This document shows positions 1-9,290 of a DNA stretch of 64,000 bases, one piece after another; positions within the stretch are counted from its first letter, which is position 1, and every line of letters starts with the position of its first letter. The DNA comes from Campylobacter concisus. GTDB taxonomy: Bacteria; Campylobacterota; Campylobacteria; Campylobacterales; Campylobacteraceae. A model generated the notes under the pieces. It searched no databases. It saw only the letters and a list, made by a program, of their open reading frames with translations, and was not told the origin of the DNA. The position numbers and the translations under genes are program-made. The stretch lies in the NCBI RefSeq assembly GCF_003049735.1, contig NZ_PIRM01000002.1, positions 124,001 to 188,000 on the forward strand, given 5' to 3'.

Positions 1-1697
1 TTTTCAACACCAAATACGTCAGAAAGTCTAACAAGAGACAAGACTTCATCTCTTAGCCTTAGTACATTTTTGCCATCGATCGTGTAGATATCATCAATCG
101 GCACGCGAACAGTTTCAAGAACGCTAGCAAGTGGAATAGCATAAAATTCTTCTTGCGTTCCAACTAGTAGTGACTGAATAATCGCAAGTGTGAGTGGAAT
201 TTTAAGCTTCATAACCGTACCTTTTCCAACTTCACTTTCAATATCAATGATGCCGTTTAGCTTTTCAATATTTGTCTTAACAACGTCCATACCTACACCA
301 CGACCAGATACGTTTGTGACCTTTGCCGCAGTTGAAAATCCTGGTCTAAAGATAAGACCAAATGCCTCTTTTTCACTCATCGCATCAGCTTCGCGTTCAG
401 TGATGATGCCTTTTTCTATCGATTTAGATTTAAGCATATCCGCATCTAGACCCTTACCATCATCAACTATCTCAACAACGATGTGATTGCCTTCATTGTA
501 AGCTTTTAGTTGAACAAGGCCTTTTTCTGGCTTACCTGCTGCCTTTCTTGTCTCAGGATCCTCGATACCGTGATCGCATGAATTTCTGATGATGTGCACT
601 AGCGGATCGCCGATCTCTTCTACGATTGACTTATCAAGCTCAGTCTCTTCACCTGAAATTTCAAGATCGATTTGCTTACCAAGGTCGCGGCTAAGATCGC
701 GTATCATACGTGGGAATTTATTAAAGACTTTTGCTATTGGAAGCATTCTTGTCTTCATAACGGCAAGCTGAATATCAGTCGTAACTAGACTTAGGCTTGA
801 AACTACTTGATTTAGCTCTTCAAGGAATTTCTCACCCTCATATCTCTCTTCCACGTCATCATAAATTTTTAATAAGCGGTTTTTACCAAGAACAAGCTCG
901 CCGATTAGATTCATCAAGTGGTCAAGTCTTTTTACTTCAACACGTATAGTTTGTTCCTGAGCCACTGCACCGCTACTTGCCGCTGGGACCTTTCTATCTC
1001 CATCCTTTTCTTTACTCTCTGCTTTTGCAGCTGGAGCTGAAGTACTACTTGCAGCTGGAGCTATCTCGCTAGGAGATTTTGGAGCTATGCCTTTTGAAGC
1101 ACGCCTTGCTTGATCCTCAGCCTTCCTAACTTTTAAGAGTCTTTCTATCTCTGCTTCGACTTCAGAGTCGCTTAGCTTTGAAAGCTCAGCATCACCTATC
1201 TCTGGTGCTTCTTCGGCAGGCGCGGCTGGCTCTGGCTCTTTTGCTGGCTCTGGCGTTGGCTCAGCTACTGGCGTGGCAGAAGCTTCAGGAGCTGCTGCTG
1301 GAGCTTCACCTTCAGAAATTTGAGTAAGTCTTGAGCAAATGTTTTTAATATCAATGCCAGCAGCTGTATCATTTCCATGATCTCTAATGCTGCTTAACAA
1401 ACCTTTCATCATATCAACTGACTCAAGAACTACGTCCATAATGTCTGGAGTGATCTTTAGCTCGCCTTTTCTAGCTTTATTTAAAACATCCTCCATATGG
1501 TGAGTCAGCTCTGTTAAAACATCAAAATTTAAAAAGCTTGAGCTACCTTTTACTGTGTGAGCAACACGGAAAATTCTATTTAATAATTCCAAATCTTCAG
1601 GATTTGACTCAAGCTCAACAAGGTCGTGATCTATCTGCTCAATAAGTTCGAAAGCTTCTATTAAAAAGTCTTCCATTATTTCTTTCATATCATCCAT
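1..1697 (-). CDS. cheA: Chemotaxis histidine kinase CheA (3' end outside window)
   Basis: CheA autophosphorylates and passes phosphate to CheY/CheV in the chemoreceptor array. About 565 residues are visible, starting at the ATG at 1697. An Hpt domain carries the phospho-His motif HTVKGSSSF near residue 48. A long Ala/Pro/Glu-rich linker follows (about 130-270), then the dimerisation helices. The ATPase domain has N box HIIRNSCDHG, G1 VDDGKGLD, F box FRPGFSTA and G2 GRGVGMDVV. The sequence is cut inside the CheW-like domain. In other Campylobacter CheA ends in a receiver domain, which would lie outside this window. It lies 8 bp after cheV in the same operon. Confidence 0.96.
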   Translation of the reverse strand, partial: MDDMKEIMEDFLIEAFELIEQIDHDLVELESNPEDLELLNRIFRVAHTVKGSSSFLNFDVLTELTHHMEDVLNKARKGELKITPDIMDVVLESVDMMKGLLSSIRDHGNDTAAGIDIKNICSRLTQISEGEAPAAAPEASATPVAEPTPEPAKEPEPAAPAEEAPEIGDAELSKLSDSEVEAEIERLLKVRKAEDQARRASKGIAPKSPSEIAPAASSTSAPAAKAESKEKDGDRKVPAASSGAVAQEQTIRVEVKRLDHLMNLIGELVLGKNRLLKIYDDVEERYEGEKFLEELNQVVSSLSLVTTDIQLAVMKTRMLPIAKVFNKFPRMIRDLSRDLGKQIDLEISGEETELDKSIVEEIGDPLVHIIRNSCDHGIEDPETRKAAGKPEKGLVQLKAYNEGNHIVVEIVDDGKGLDADMLKSKSIEKGIITEREADAMSEKEAFGLIFRPGFSTAAKVTNVSGRGVGMDVVKTNIEKLNGIIDIESEVGKGTVMKLKIPLTLAIIQSLLVGTQEEFYAIPLASVLETVRVPIDDIYTIDGKNVLRLRDEVLSLVRLSDVFGVE

Positions 1698-1705
1698 GTT
1701 TCACC

Positions 1706-2659
1706 TCATTTTGCAGATTTAGAATGTGCTTCAATAACTTTTAGCACTTCTTGATAAAATATACTCGCATCAAATTTTGTAAGATACGCCGCACCACCAG
1801 CTTCTTTGCTCTTGATTTCACTAAAATCATTACTCAATGAGGAGTTAAATACTATTGGTACTTCTTTAAATCTTTCATCATTTTTAAGAGTTGAAGCAAA
1901 GCGGTAGCCATCCATCTGTGGCATTTCGATATCACTTAAGATAACTCTAAGCTCTCTTGATAGGTTATCTCCGTATCTTTGATAAAGCTCTTCCATTCTC
2001 TCCAAGCCCTCAACGCCGTTTTTAGCCTCAACTACGCTAAGTCCCATTTTCTCAAGTGCGTCTTTTACTAGCTTTCTAGCAGTCGAGCTATCATCTAAAA
2101 CCAAAGCAGCACCTTTTAATTTTTGATCATCTGTTACATCAAATTCGATCTTTGGTGAGTAAATTCCAAGCTCTTCTACTATGCTTTCAAGATCAAGAAT
2201 AAGCAAAACTTCATCATTTTCTATTCTTGTTACGCCTGTTATTTTGCCTTTATCTAAAGCGCCAGAGCCTGAAGCAAAATTTGCAGGCTCGATATCTTTC
2301 CAGCTTATGCGCCTGATCCTTTTTGCCTCATGGACGATAAAACCGATCAAAATACCACTAAACTCAGCAATAATAACACGTGGCTTTATAACTACGCCTT
2401 CAGTTGGCTCGATAATATTCATCCATCTTGCCAAATTTATGACAGGGATCACCACGCCCCTTAAATCAAAAATTCCCTCGATATACTCGGGAACGCCAGG
2501 AAGCTCTGTAAGATTTGGCATCTTAATGATCTCCCGCACCTTTGCGACATTGACTCCGTATATTCCTTCATATACTTTGTTTTCGGTCTTTTTAAAGATA
2601 CGAAAATCAACAAGTTCCATCTCGTTTGAGTCCGTTTTTAGTACGTTATCTCCAAACAT
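1706..2659 (-). CDS. cheV: Chemotaxis coupling protein CheV
   Basis: CheV couples chemoreceptors to CheA and is itself phosphorylated. It has 317 residues: an N-terminal CheW-like domain (VNVAKVREIIKMP, FDLRGVVIPVINLARW) and a C-terminal receiver domain (about 185-310) with the phospho-acceptor Asp in ILSDIEMPQMDG and Lys in AAYLTKFD. I place the start at ATG 2659, whose A is the last base of the upstream TGA, with AAGGA five bases before it. A TTG one codon earlier is too close to that ribosome site. It lies directly before cheA, as in C. jejuni. Confidence 0.95.
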   Translation of the reverse strand: MFGDNVLKTDSNEMELVDFRIFKKTENKVYEGIYGVNVAKVREIIKMPNLTELPGVPEYIEGIFDLRGVVIPVINLARWMNIIEPTEGVVIKPRVIIAEFSGILIGFIVHEAKRIRRISWKDIEPANFASGSGALDKGKITGVTRIENDEVLLILDLESIVEELGIYSPKIEFDVTDDQKLKGAALVLDDSSTARKLVKDALEKMGLSVVEAKNGVEGLERMEELYQRYGDNLSRELRVILSDIEMPQMDGYRFASTLKNDERFKEVPIVFNSSLSNDFSEIKSKEAGGAAYLTKFDASIFYQEVLKVIEAHSKSAK

Positions 2660-3450
2660 CAATGTCCTTTCAAACTCATTTTGAGCAAATTTAATTTTTG
2701 CTGGGCGTATTCTACAACAAAATAACTTTGCTCACATGCAAAACAAGGTAAATTTATATAAAACTTATCGTAAATGTTAAATTGCTCGCCTTGATGATAG
2801 TGTCCTTCTATCACAATACCAGCCTCATATCCTTGCAAATGCTTGCCCATTAACTCCTTAAAATTAGGAATTTTATAGTCTAAATTTTTATTGGTAAGTT
2901 TGGCTAGTATCGCTTTTGATATTTTAAAATTTAAAAATTTATCCAAAGCATTCATAAATTTTAAAAACCATCTAAGGCGCAAAAATCTAAGTGCATATTT
3001 ATCTACAAAAGGTAAGAATATATCACCATGTGCGATCTGGACGCGCTCTTCATTGATCGTTTTAAAATTTGCTGGCTGATCGTAAATATCATAAACCCTA
3101 ACGCTTTTATAGCACAGCATCTCACGCTCATCCCAAATTTCTCTTGTTTTATTAAATAAATTTGAAAGTCTAAAATCGTGATTGCCCTCGAAGTAAAAAA
3201 TTTCTACCTTTTGTGAAATTTTATTGATAAGGCTTAAGTGCTCAGAGTAAAATTCTATTGTATATTCGCCCTCGCCCGTTAGAAAATCAAACATATCACC
3301 TAACAAAAAAATTTGTGGCGGCTCTTTGATCTCCCCGCTATCAATGGCTCTTAAAAATTTTAAAAAGCCATTTCGGTTTACATTTTCATGCGCATCAGCT
3401 ATAAAGATCGCGCCTTCTTTTATAACTGGGGCATATAGATATTCACTCAA
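2659..3450 (-). CDS. LpxH-like metallophosphoesterase (probable UDP-2,3-diacylglucosamine hydrolase)
   Basis: This 263-residue calcineurin-like phosphoesterase has the full dinuclear metal signature: IADAHEN (DxH), LGDMFDF (GDxxD), FEGNHDF (GNHD), IAHGDI and EGHYHQG (GHxH). The family includes LpxH, which cleaves UDP-2,3-diacylglucosamine in lipid A synthesis. Sharing an operon with lpxB, the next enzyme of that pathway, supports that role, although similarity to E. coli LpxH is distant by eye and another phosphoesterase activity is possible. Translation appears to start at TTG 3450 with AAGG eight bases upstream. The stop codon overlaps the cheV start. Confidence 0.8.
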   Translation of the reverse strand: MSEYLYAPVIKEGAIFIADAHENVNRNGFLKFLRAIDSGEIKEPPQIFLLGDMFDFLTGEGEYTIEFYSEHLSLINKISQKVEIFYFEGNHDFRLSNLFNKTREIWDEREMLCYKSVRVYDIYDQPANFKTINEERVQIAHGDIFLPFVDKYALRFLRLRWFLKFMNALDKFLNFKISKAILAKLTNKNLDYKIPNFKELMGKHLQGYEAGIVIEGHYHQGEQFNIYDKFYINLPCFACEQSYFVVEYAQQKLNLLKMSLKGH

Positions 3451-3513
3451 ATTTTGCCTTAATTAAAAAATAGCAGAGCCAAAAAGCAGTTTCTAGCTCT
3501 TTGCATCATCTTC

Positions 3514-3999
3514 TTAGTCAAATTTTATAGGCTTATAGCAAATTTTTACGATCTCAACGTCGCTTCTACCTTTTGGTAAATTTAGCACTACCTCATCGCC
3601 CTCAGCCTTACCCAAAAGCTGCTTTGCAAGAGGTGAGTTTATCGAGATATAGCCTTTATCGATGTCGCTTTCACTAATGCCAACTATCGTATATGTATGC
3701 TCTATTTCGGTCTCTTCGTCCATTATCGTCACACTCGAGCCAAACCTAACTCTATCGTGCTCATAACTACTTGGATCGATCACTTCAGCATTTGCTAGAA
3801 GCGCGCTTAGCTCAGCGATCCTAGCGTCTATAAAGGCTTGCTTTTCTTTTGCTGCGTGATACTCAGCATTTTCTTTTAGATCGCCGTGGCTTCTTGCGAT
3901 ATCTATCTCTGTTACGATTTGAGGGCGTTGCACCAGCCTTAGATCTTTTAGTTCAGCTTCTATCTTCTCGTATCCGTGCATTGTCATTGGTTCACTCAT
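3514..3999 (-). CDS. greA: Transcript cleavage factor GreA
   Basis: GreA enters the RNA polymerase secondary channel and stimulates cleavage of backtracked RNA. It has 161 residues, normal for the family. The N-terminal coiled coil carries the acidic tip ([17 protein letters not shown]) and the C-terminal FKBP-like domain has [22 protein letters not shown] lies seven bases before the ATG and overlaps the lpxB stop region. It is the second gene after the lpxB promoter. Confidence 0.95.
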   Translation of the reverse strand: MSEPMTMHGYEKIEAELKDLRLVQRPQIVTEIDIARSHGDLKENAEYHAAKEKQAFIDARIAELSALLANAEVIDPSSYEHDRVRFGSSVTIMDEETEIEHTYTIVGISESDIDKGYISINSPLAKQLLGKAEGDEVVLNLPKGRSDVEIVKICYKPIKFD

Positions 4000-4003
4000 T
4001 TTT

Positions 4004-5038
4004 TTACTCCATATTCTTTAAAATTTTTACTACATTTTTACTGCTGCCATGCCCTAAATAAGCCCTTAGTTCATCGCAGCCTTTTAAGAATTTTTGCCTA
4101 TCGCAGCTCTCATAAGCTCTTAGCAAATTTTCAGCCGTTGCAAACTCTTGGATAAATTCCTCATGAAGTGGCTCTTTGCCCATGAAGTCAAACATTATAT
4201 TTGCAAGTCCTGCGTGCTTGATCTTTACAAATTTCCTAGCGATAAAAACATCTATGGCTTTTGCCTTGTAAGCTAGCACAAATGGCGTACCAATGAGTGC
4301 TGCTTCAAGAGTAGCCGTACCTGAGCAAATAAAGGCAAAATCACTATCATACAAAGCCTCAGGCGTGTTTGAGACGATATCAAAATCGCTCACATCGCCA
4401 TAAATTTCATACACTTTATCAAGTAAAAATGGTGGCACGACAAGCAGCCTTTTTGCTTCTATCTTTTTAGCAAGCTCTCTATAAACTGGCATCAGCCTTG
4501 AAATCTCTGACCTTCTTGATCCCGGTAAAAACGCCACTTTGCCGCTGCTACTTAGACTAGTTTTTTTAAGCTTTATCTCATCCATCAAAGGATGTCCCAC
4601 GTATGTCGAGCGGCTATAAAATTTAGAGTCAAATGGCAAGATCGAAGCTAGGTTGTCACAATACCTCTCCACAACGCTCACTCTTTTTGGCTTCCACGCC
4701 CAAACTTGAGGCAAGATGTAGTATGTCACGGCTACTTTTGCGCCAGCTTCTTTTATCGCCTTTGCAAGCGGCAGGTTAAAGGCTGGACTATCTATTAGCA
4801 GCACCGCATCAGCCTCTTTTGCCATCTGGCTCATCACTTTCACTGCCTTTTTCGCCTTAAAAATGAGCGGCAAAACCTCGACAAAGCCCATCGCTGAAAA
4901 CTCGCTACTTTTCATATATGGCGTGCCAAGCTCTTCGCTAAAAATTCCAATTAGCTCAAATTCGCTCTCGAAATTTTTTAAAATTTCTTTTAAATGCAAA
5001 TTTGCCGATGGCTCAAGAGCGGAGACTAAAATTTTCAT
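4004..5038 (-). CDS. lpxB: Lipid-A-disaccharide synthase LpxB
   Basis: A GT19 glycosyltransferase that condenses UDP-2,3-diacylglucosamine with lipid X to form the lipid A disaccharide at the inner membrane. It has 344 residues, slightly short for the family. Recognisable blocks are [10 protein letters not shown] near the start, [43 protein letters not shown] and [20 protein letters not shown]. It is the first gene of the lpxB-greA-lpxH-like-cheV-cheA run and faces surE across a 102-bp divergent promoter region. Confidence 0.96.
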   Translation of the reverse strand: MKILVSALEPSANLHLKEILKNFESEFELIGIFSEELGTPYMKSSEFSAMGFVEVLPLIFKAKKAVKVMSQMAKEADAVLLIDSPAFNLPLAKAIKEAGAKVAVTYYILPQVWAWKPKRVSVVERYCDNLASILPFDSKFYSRSTYVGHPLMDEIKLKKTSLSSSGKVAFLPGSRRSEISRLMPVYRELAKKIEAKRLLVVPPFLLDKVYEIYGDVSDFDIVSNTPEALYDSDFAFICSGTATLEAALIGTPFVLAYKAKAIDVFIARKFVKIKHAGLANIMFDFMGKEPLHEEFIQEFATAENLLRAYESCDRQKFLKGCDELRAYLGHGSSKNVVKILKNME

Positions 5039-5071
5039 TTACACACTTTCATCAGGTCTTTTTTTGGGGGC

Positions 5072-5077
5072 ATTATA
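5072..5077 (-). promoter_or_regulatory. Probable -10 box for lpxB operon
   Basis: On the minus strand this reads TATAAT, a perfect sigma-70 -10 hexamer, about 34 bases before the lpxB ATG in a 102-bp divergent intergenic region. Campylobacter promoters often lack a clear -35 box and none is evident here. Confidence 0.55.
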
Positions 5078-5109
5078 CGCAAAAATTCTTTAAATTTTTA
5101 AGAAAGCTG

Positions 5110-5117
5110 TGATAAAA
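5110..5117 (+). promoter_or_regulatory. Possible -10 region for surE
   Basis: TGATAAAA after TG, about 24 bases before the TTG start of surE, resembles the Campylobacter extended -10. It is a weak match and is called mainly from its position. Confidence 0.3.
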
Positions 5118-5140
5118 TCCAACCCTTTAAAGGATAAAAT

Positions 5141-5917
5141 TTGAAAGAAATTTTGATAACAAATGATGATGGATTTGAGGCGACTGGACTGCTTGCTTTA
5201 AAAGAAGCTTTAAGCGAGCTAGACGGCGTAAATGTCACGATCGTTGCTCCAAGCTCAGAAAAATCAGCCTGCGCTCACTCTTTGACACTCACAAGACCGC
5301 TTAGATTTATAAAACTTGATGATAACTTTTTTAAACTCGATGACGCTACGCCCAGCGACTGCGTCTACCTCGCACTTCACGCGCTTTATAATAAAAAGCC
5401 AGATCTAGTGATAAGTGGCATAAATCACGGAGCAAATTTAGGCGAAGATATCACCTATTCTGGCACGTGCGGAGCGGCGATGGAGGGGGTTTTGCAAGGC
5501 ATTAGAAGTATCGCTTTTTCGCAGTTTTATGCAAATAATTCACTAAATGAACTTGGCTTTGAGCTAGCAAAAGAGATCGTGAAATTTATCGTGCCAAAGG
5601 TGCTAGAGGGTGAAATTTCGCTAAATCAAAGAGAATTTCTAAATGTAAATATCCCGGCTGTAACTAGCAAAAATTTCAAAGGCTACTCCGTCGTCCCAGC
5701 TGGCAAACGCACCTACGCAACGCATGCTACGCTTAATCGCAACCCAAGAGGCATCGAGTACTACTGGCTTGGAAACGCCGCACTTGAATATGAAAAAGGC
5801 GAGCCAAGCGACATCAGCAAGGTAAATGAGGGCTTTGCCACGATAACGCCCATAAAACTAAACATGACTTCATACGAGAGCTTGGAGAGCTTAAAAGGGA
5901 AATTTGATGCAAAATGA
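5141..5917 (+). CDS. surE: 5'-nucleotidase SurE
   Basis: SurE is a metal-dependent nucleoside monophosphate phosphatase. It has 258 residues, starting MKEILITNDDGFEA with the metal-binding Asp pair, followed by APSSEKSACAHSLT (metal Ser) and SGINHGANLGEDITYSGTCGAAMEG (metal Asn). The start codon is TTG with AAAGGA 8-12 bases upstream; no in-frame ATG fits the conserved N-terminus. The 3' end overlaps tcdA, so the two are probably translationally coupled. Confidence 0.95.
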   Translation: MKEILITNDDGFEATGLLALKEALSELDGVNVTIVAPSSEKSACAHSLTLTRPLRFIKLDDNFFKLDDATPSDCVYLALHALYNKKPDLVISGINHGANLGEDITYSGTCGAAMEGVLQGIRSIAFSQFYANNSLNELGFELAKEIVKFIVPKVLEGEISLNQREFLNVNIPAVTSKNFKGYSVVPAGKRTYATHATLNRNPRGIEYYWLGNAALEYEKGEPSDISKVNEGFATITPIKLNMTSYESLESLKGKFDAK

Positions 5918-6557
5918 TAGATTTACAAGGATAAGATGGCTCTTTGGTGAGGATGGTTTTAGCAAGCTTCAAAGCGCAAAAGTGCTAGTTTGCGGAGCTG
6001 GAGGCGTTGGTGGGATGTGCGTGGATGCGCTTGCTAGAAGCGGGGTCGGAAGCATCACGCTGATCGATAAAGACATCTTTGATGTGACAAATCAAAACCG
6101 CCAAATTTACAGCGAAAATGTAGGCGGTGTAAAGGTGGAGGAATTTGCCAAAATTTATCCTTGCATCACGCCTATACAGACGCTGATTACGCCTGAGTTT
6201 ATTGCTGGATTTGACTTTAGTAAATTTGACGTGGTGATCGATGCGATCGATGATATCACTGCTAAGATCGCCCTTGCAAATGCGGTAGATCCTAGCAAAT
6301 TTATAGCCTCGATGGGCGGTGCAAAAAGGATCGATCCAACTAGGATAAAGGTGGCTAGCGTGTGGAAAACCTCGGTCGATCCGCTAGCTAGAAAATATAG
6401 ATATGAGCTCAAAAGATCAGGCTTTAGCGGTAAATTTGACGTGGTCTTTTCAACAGAAGAGCCACTTTGCAAACCACTTGGCAGCTTCATGGGTGTGACT
6501 GCTTGCTTTGGGCTAAATTTAGCCTCACTAGCTGTTAAAAAGATAGTTGGGCAGTAA
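5907..6557 (+). CDS. tcdA: TcdA-like E1 family enzyme (tRNA threonylcarbamoyladenosine dehydratase)
   Basis: A ThiF/HesA/MoeB-type adenylating protein of the YgdL/TcdA subgroup, which cyclises t6A37 of tRNA. Visible motifs are CGAGGVGGMC (nucleotide-binding glycine loop), LIDKDIFDVTNQNRQ (ATP/Mg contacts) and VDAIDDITAK. At 216 residues it is shorter than E. coli TcdA. I take ATG 5907, six bases after AAGGGA, instead of the TTG immediately before it. It overlaps the end of surE. The specific substrate is inferred from family resemblance. Confidence 0.82.
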   Translation: MQNDRFTRIRWLFGEDGFSKLQSAKVLVCGAGGVGGMCVDALARSGVGSITLIDKDIFDVTNQNRQIYSENVGGVKVEEFAKIYPCITPIQTLITPEFIAGFDFSKFDVVIDAIDDITAKIALANAVDPSKFIASMGGAKRIDPTRIKVASVWKTSVDPLARKYRYELKRSGFSGKFDVVFSTEEPLCKPLGSFMGVTACFGLNLASLAVKKIVGQ

Positions 6558-6898
6558 GTCAAAAATTTATTCTACAAGCAAAATTTCAAATAAGAGCTGG
6601 TATTTTGTGGATATAAATTTAGTAGCCAGCTCTACAAAACACGAATTTAACAATTCAAGATGAAAATCTAGCAAATTTTAAAATTTACAAGCGAGCATAT
6701 CACGCTTCTAAATTTAGTGGCGAATGTTTATGAGTCCTAAAATTAGTAAGTTGCTAAGGCGAGTGAGTAAGATTTTAAAATTTGCCAAGATAGTAAAAAT
6801 TCTATTTTTTAAATAAAGGCTTTTAATTTTAAAAATTTATATATTTTTTGGATTAAATTTAAAATAGCCAGCTGCAAATTTAACAGCCAGCTAAAATT
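6558..6898. other. Convergent intergenic region with a long-loop inverted repeat
   Basis: AT-rich 341-bp gap between the ends of tcdA and leuA. It holds perfect 8-bp inverted arms AGAGCTGG (6593-6600) and CCAGCTCT (6626-6633) separated by 25 nt, and two further copies of AGCCAGCT near 6868 and 6887. No run of T follows the arms, so a simple rho-independent terminator is not convincing. I see no gene. Confidence 0.4.
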
Positions 6899-8413
6899 TT
6901 AGTTTTTATGTATGCGAAGGTAGCTATTTAGTGCGCCAACATAGGCTTTTGCACTTGCCATCATAGTATCTATGTCAAGTCCATGGCCTATTACAGCCGT
7001 TTTGCCCTCAAACTCGACCTTTACATCAACCTTTGCAAGTGCATCCTTGCCTTGAGAAACAGACGCCACTTTATAGTCTTTTAGCGTGCCACTAATGCCA
7101 CTAATGCGATCAACTACCTTAAATATCGCATCAGCAGTACCATTTCCTAGAGCTGAGTCGCTAATAATCTCATCATTGTGTTTTATGCTAATTGAAGCAC
7201 TCGCAAGGCTTCCACCGCTACTTTGAAGAAGAGCCGTGATCTCATAAGCTTGTGGAATTTTTGTAATCTCTTCAGCCACAAGAGCCCTAATATCATCATC
7301 AAATATCTCTTTTTTCTTATCAGCTAGCTCTTTAAATTTTTCAAATGCCTTATTAAGAGCATCGCTATCAAGGTCAAATCCAAGGCTAGCAAGCTTATCT
7401 TTAAACGCGTGGCGACCACTATGCTTACCTAAAACAAGAGAATTTTTCTCAAGGCCTATACTCTCAGCGCTAATTATTTCATAGGTCTCTTTGTGTTTTA
7501 GCACGCCGTCTTGATGTATGCCACTCTCATGAGCAAATGCGTTTTTACCAACGATAGCTTTGTTTGGTTGAGGCTCAATGCCTATAATACTAGCAATCAG
7601 TCTTGAAGTTGGATAAATTTCTTTTGAGATAATGTCTGTATAAAATGGAGCAAAGACGTCTTGGCGGGTTTTGATAGCCATCACGATCTCTTCAAGTGCA
7701 GCATTTCCGGCGCGCTCACCTATGCCATTTATCGTACCTTCGACCTGCCTTGCACCAGCTTTTATGGCCGCTAACGAGTTTGCTGTAGCCATGCCTAAGT
7801 CATTGTGATTATGCACAGAGATTATTGCTCTATCGCCTACAAATTTTACTATTTCACTAATGCGAGCAGTTATCTCTTCAGGATATAAATAACCAACCGT
7901 ATCAGGGATATTTAAAGTTTTTGCACCCGCATTTATGGCAGCATCACAAATTTCTTTTAAAAAGCTCATTTCACTTCTGCCAGCATCCTCACAGCTAAAC
8001 TCTACATCATCGCAAAAAGTTTTTGCGTATTTTATAGACTCGACTGCACGTTTTATTACTTCATCTGGGCTCATTTTTAGCTTGTACTCCATATGAATTG
8101 GACTTGTCGCTATAAATGTATGAATTCTCTTATTTTTAGCTGGAGCCAATGCCTCGCCAGCTGCCTTGATATCACGCTCAACTGCGCGTGCAAGAGAGCA
8201 AACCGTGATATTTGAGGCTTGCTTTGCTATTTGATTTACCGCATCAAAATCCCCTGGGCTTGCTGCCGCAAATCCAGCCTCCATAACATCCACGCCAAGC
8301 CTTTCAAGCTGAAGTGCGATCTGTAGTTTTTCAGCTGTATTCATCGATGCGCCAGGGCTTTGCTCACCATCTCTTAAAGTCGTATCAAAGATTATAATTT
8401 TATTCTTATCCAT
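6899..8413 (-). CDS. leuA: 2-isopropylmalate synthase LeuA
   Basis: LeuA condenses acetyl-CoA with 2-ketoisovalerate, the first committed step of leucine synthesis. It has 504 residues: a TIM-barrel catalytic domain beginning [15 protein letters not shown], with metal ligands in SVHNHNDLG and the [11 protein letters not shown] block, then a linker and the C-terminal LeuA regulatory domain (about 380-500) that gives leucine feedback inhibition. AAGGAC precedes the ATG. A leucine-codon leader peptide and hairpin lie directly upstream, pointing to transcription attenuation. Confidence 0.97.
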   Translation of the reverse strand: MDKNKIIIFDTTLRDGEQSPGASMNTAEKLQIALQLERLGVDVMEAGFAAASPGDFDAVNQIAKQASNITVCSLARAVERDIKAAGEALAPAKNKRIHTFIATSPIHMEYKLKMSPDEVIKRAVESIKYAKTFCDDVEFSCEDAGRSEMSFLKEICDAAINAGAKTLNIPDTVGYLYPEEITARISEIVKFVGDRAIISVHNHNDLGMATANSLAAIKAGARQVEGTINGIGERAGNAALEEIVMAIKTRQDVFAPFYTDIISKEIYPTSRLIASIIGIEPQPNKAIVGKNAFAHESGIHQDGVLKHKETYEIISAESIGLEKNSLVLGKHSGRHAFKDKLASLGFDLDSDALNKAFEKFKELADKKKEIFDDDIRALVAEEITKIPQAYEITALLQSSGGSLASASISIKHNDEIISDSALGNGTADAIFKVVDRISGISGTLKDYKVASVSQGKDALAKVDVKVEFEGKTAVIGHGLDIDTMMASAKAYVGALNSYLRIHKN

Positions 8414-8476
8414 TTTTGTCCTTTTTTATTTTTTATATTTAAATTTTAAATTTAATGAGTTAAGTAAAGAGAAATT

Positions 8477-8492
8477 TGCTACCTAAGTAGCA
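8477..8492 (-). terminator. Terminator-like hairpin upstream of leuA (putative attenuator)
   Basis: Read on the minus strand: TGCTAC, loop TTAG, GTAGCA, followed by AATTTCTCTTTACTT. It lies after pssA and before leuA. The 5' arm is made of Leu codons of the leader peptide and the loop/3' arm contains its stop codon. The 6-bp stem is short, so termination strength is uncertain. The T-rich tail resembles that of the terminator at 39067. Confidence 0.6.
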
Positions 8493-8562
8493 GCAGTAGA
8501 GAGTTTTTGATTTCGATTTTTGGTAAAAATTTACGTGATTTTATGACGCCATTTTCGCTCAT
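8479..8562 (-). CDS. leuL: Leucine leader peptide (leuL-like) preceding leuA
   Basis: A 27-codon ORF: ATG at 8562, stop TAG at 8481-8479. It begins MSENGVIKSRKFLP and ends SLLLLLR, with five consecutive Leu codons (CTA CTG CTG CTA CTT, 8499-8485). AAAGGAG lies just upstream and its ATG overlaps the pssA stop (ATGA). The Leu run sits in the 5' arm of a terminator-like hairpin and leuA follows. This matches the logic of amino-acid attenuators: uncharged tRNA-Leu stalls the ribosome on the Leu run and stops the hairpin forming. The ORF is seen directly; the function is inferred. Confidence 0.82.
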   Translation of the reverse strand: MSENGVIKSRKFLPKIEIKNSLLLLLR

Positions 8563-9290
8563 TCGCTCTCCTTTTTTTTGGAATTTTTACTAAACATTAT
8601 AGTGGCCCTTACTATGCCATAAAGCATATAGACGCTCATAACCAAAGTCGCACTTTCAAATGGATATAGATAAAGCATCGAAAATGCAACTACAAGAGCT
8701 ACTAAAATTCTTATCACATGGGTTTGTTTTAAATTTATTTTTTTAAAGCTCGGATAGCGAATGTTGCTAACCATTAAAGCTGCCAAAATAGCTTCAAGTA
8801 GCATCAAGCACCACTCAAATCCTTCTAAAAAAGTATAGTCGATATAAATACCAACCCAAAGTACGCTCACAATAGCTGCTGATGGTATAGGAAGTCCGAT
8901 AAAAACATTTGGCTCATATGTGCCAGTAGTGACATTAAAACGAGCAAGCCTAATAGCTCCAAAAACCACAAACATAGCAGCTATAAGTGCCCCAAATCTG
9001 CCAAAATTTTTACCAATAGTCAAATAAAATAAAATCGCTGGCGCTACACCAAAAGCAACAAGATCTGCAAGGCTATCAAACTCTACCCCAAATTTACTAG
9101 TTGTCTTTGTAAGTCTAGCCACACGCCCATCAAGTCCATCTAAAATAAGCGATAAGATTATATAAATAATGGCTTTAAAATAGTTGCCTTGAATAGATGA
9201 AATAATGCTAATAACACCCAAAAAAGCGCTAGCTGCTGTAAATAAATTTGGCAAGATATACATTAGTTGCATCTTTTGTATGTTATTCAT
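8559..9290 (-). CDS. pssA: CDP-diacylglycerol-serine O-phosphatidyltransferase PssA
   Basis: An integral membrane CDP-alcohol phosphotransferase that makes phosphatidylserine. The signature DG-x2-AR-x8-G-x3-D-x3-D is present (DGLDGRVARLTK ... FGVEFDSLADLVAFG), with about seven hydrophobic segments over 243 residues. I choose ATG 9290, which overlaps the psd stop by 8 nt and follows GAGGGAAAAAGAG; a TTG at 9308 is also in frame. psd, directly upstream, makes the next enzyme in the pathway. Its stop codon overlaps the leader peptide of leuA. Confidence 0.95.
   Translation of the reverse strand: MNNIQKMQLMYILPNLFTAASAFLGVISIISSIQGNYFKAIIYIILSLILDGLDGRVARLTKTTSKFGVEFDSLADLVAFGVAPAILFYLTIGKNFGRFGALIAAMFVVFGAIRLARFNVTTGTYEPNVFIGLPIPSAAIVSVLWVGIYIDYTFLEGFEWCLMLLEAILAALMVSNIRYPSFKKINLKQTHVIRILVALVVAFSMLYLYPFESATLVMSVYMLYGIVRATIMFSKNSKKKESE

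Noticed and set aside
6558..6898. Rho-independent terminator shared by tcdA and leuA
   Set aside because: The 8-bp arms enclose a 25-nt loop with no T-run on either side, and the AGCCAGCT copies near leuA are direct, not inverted.
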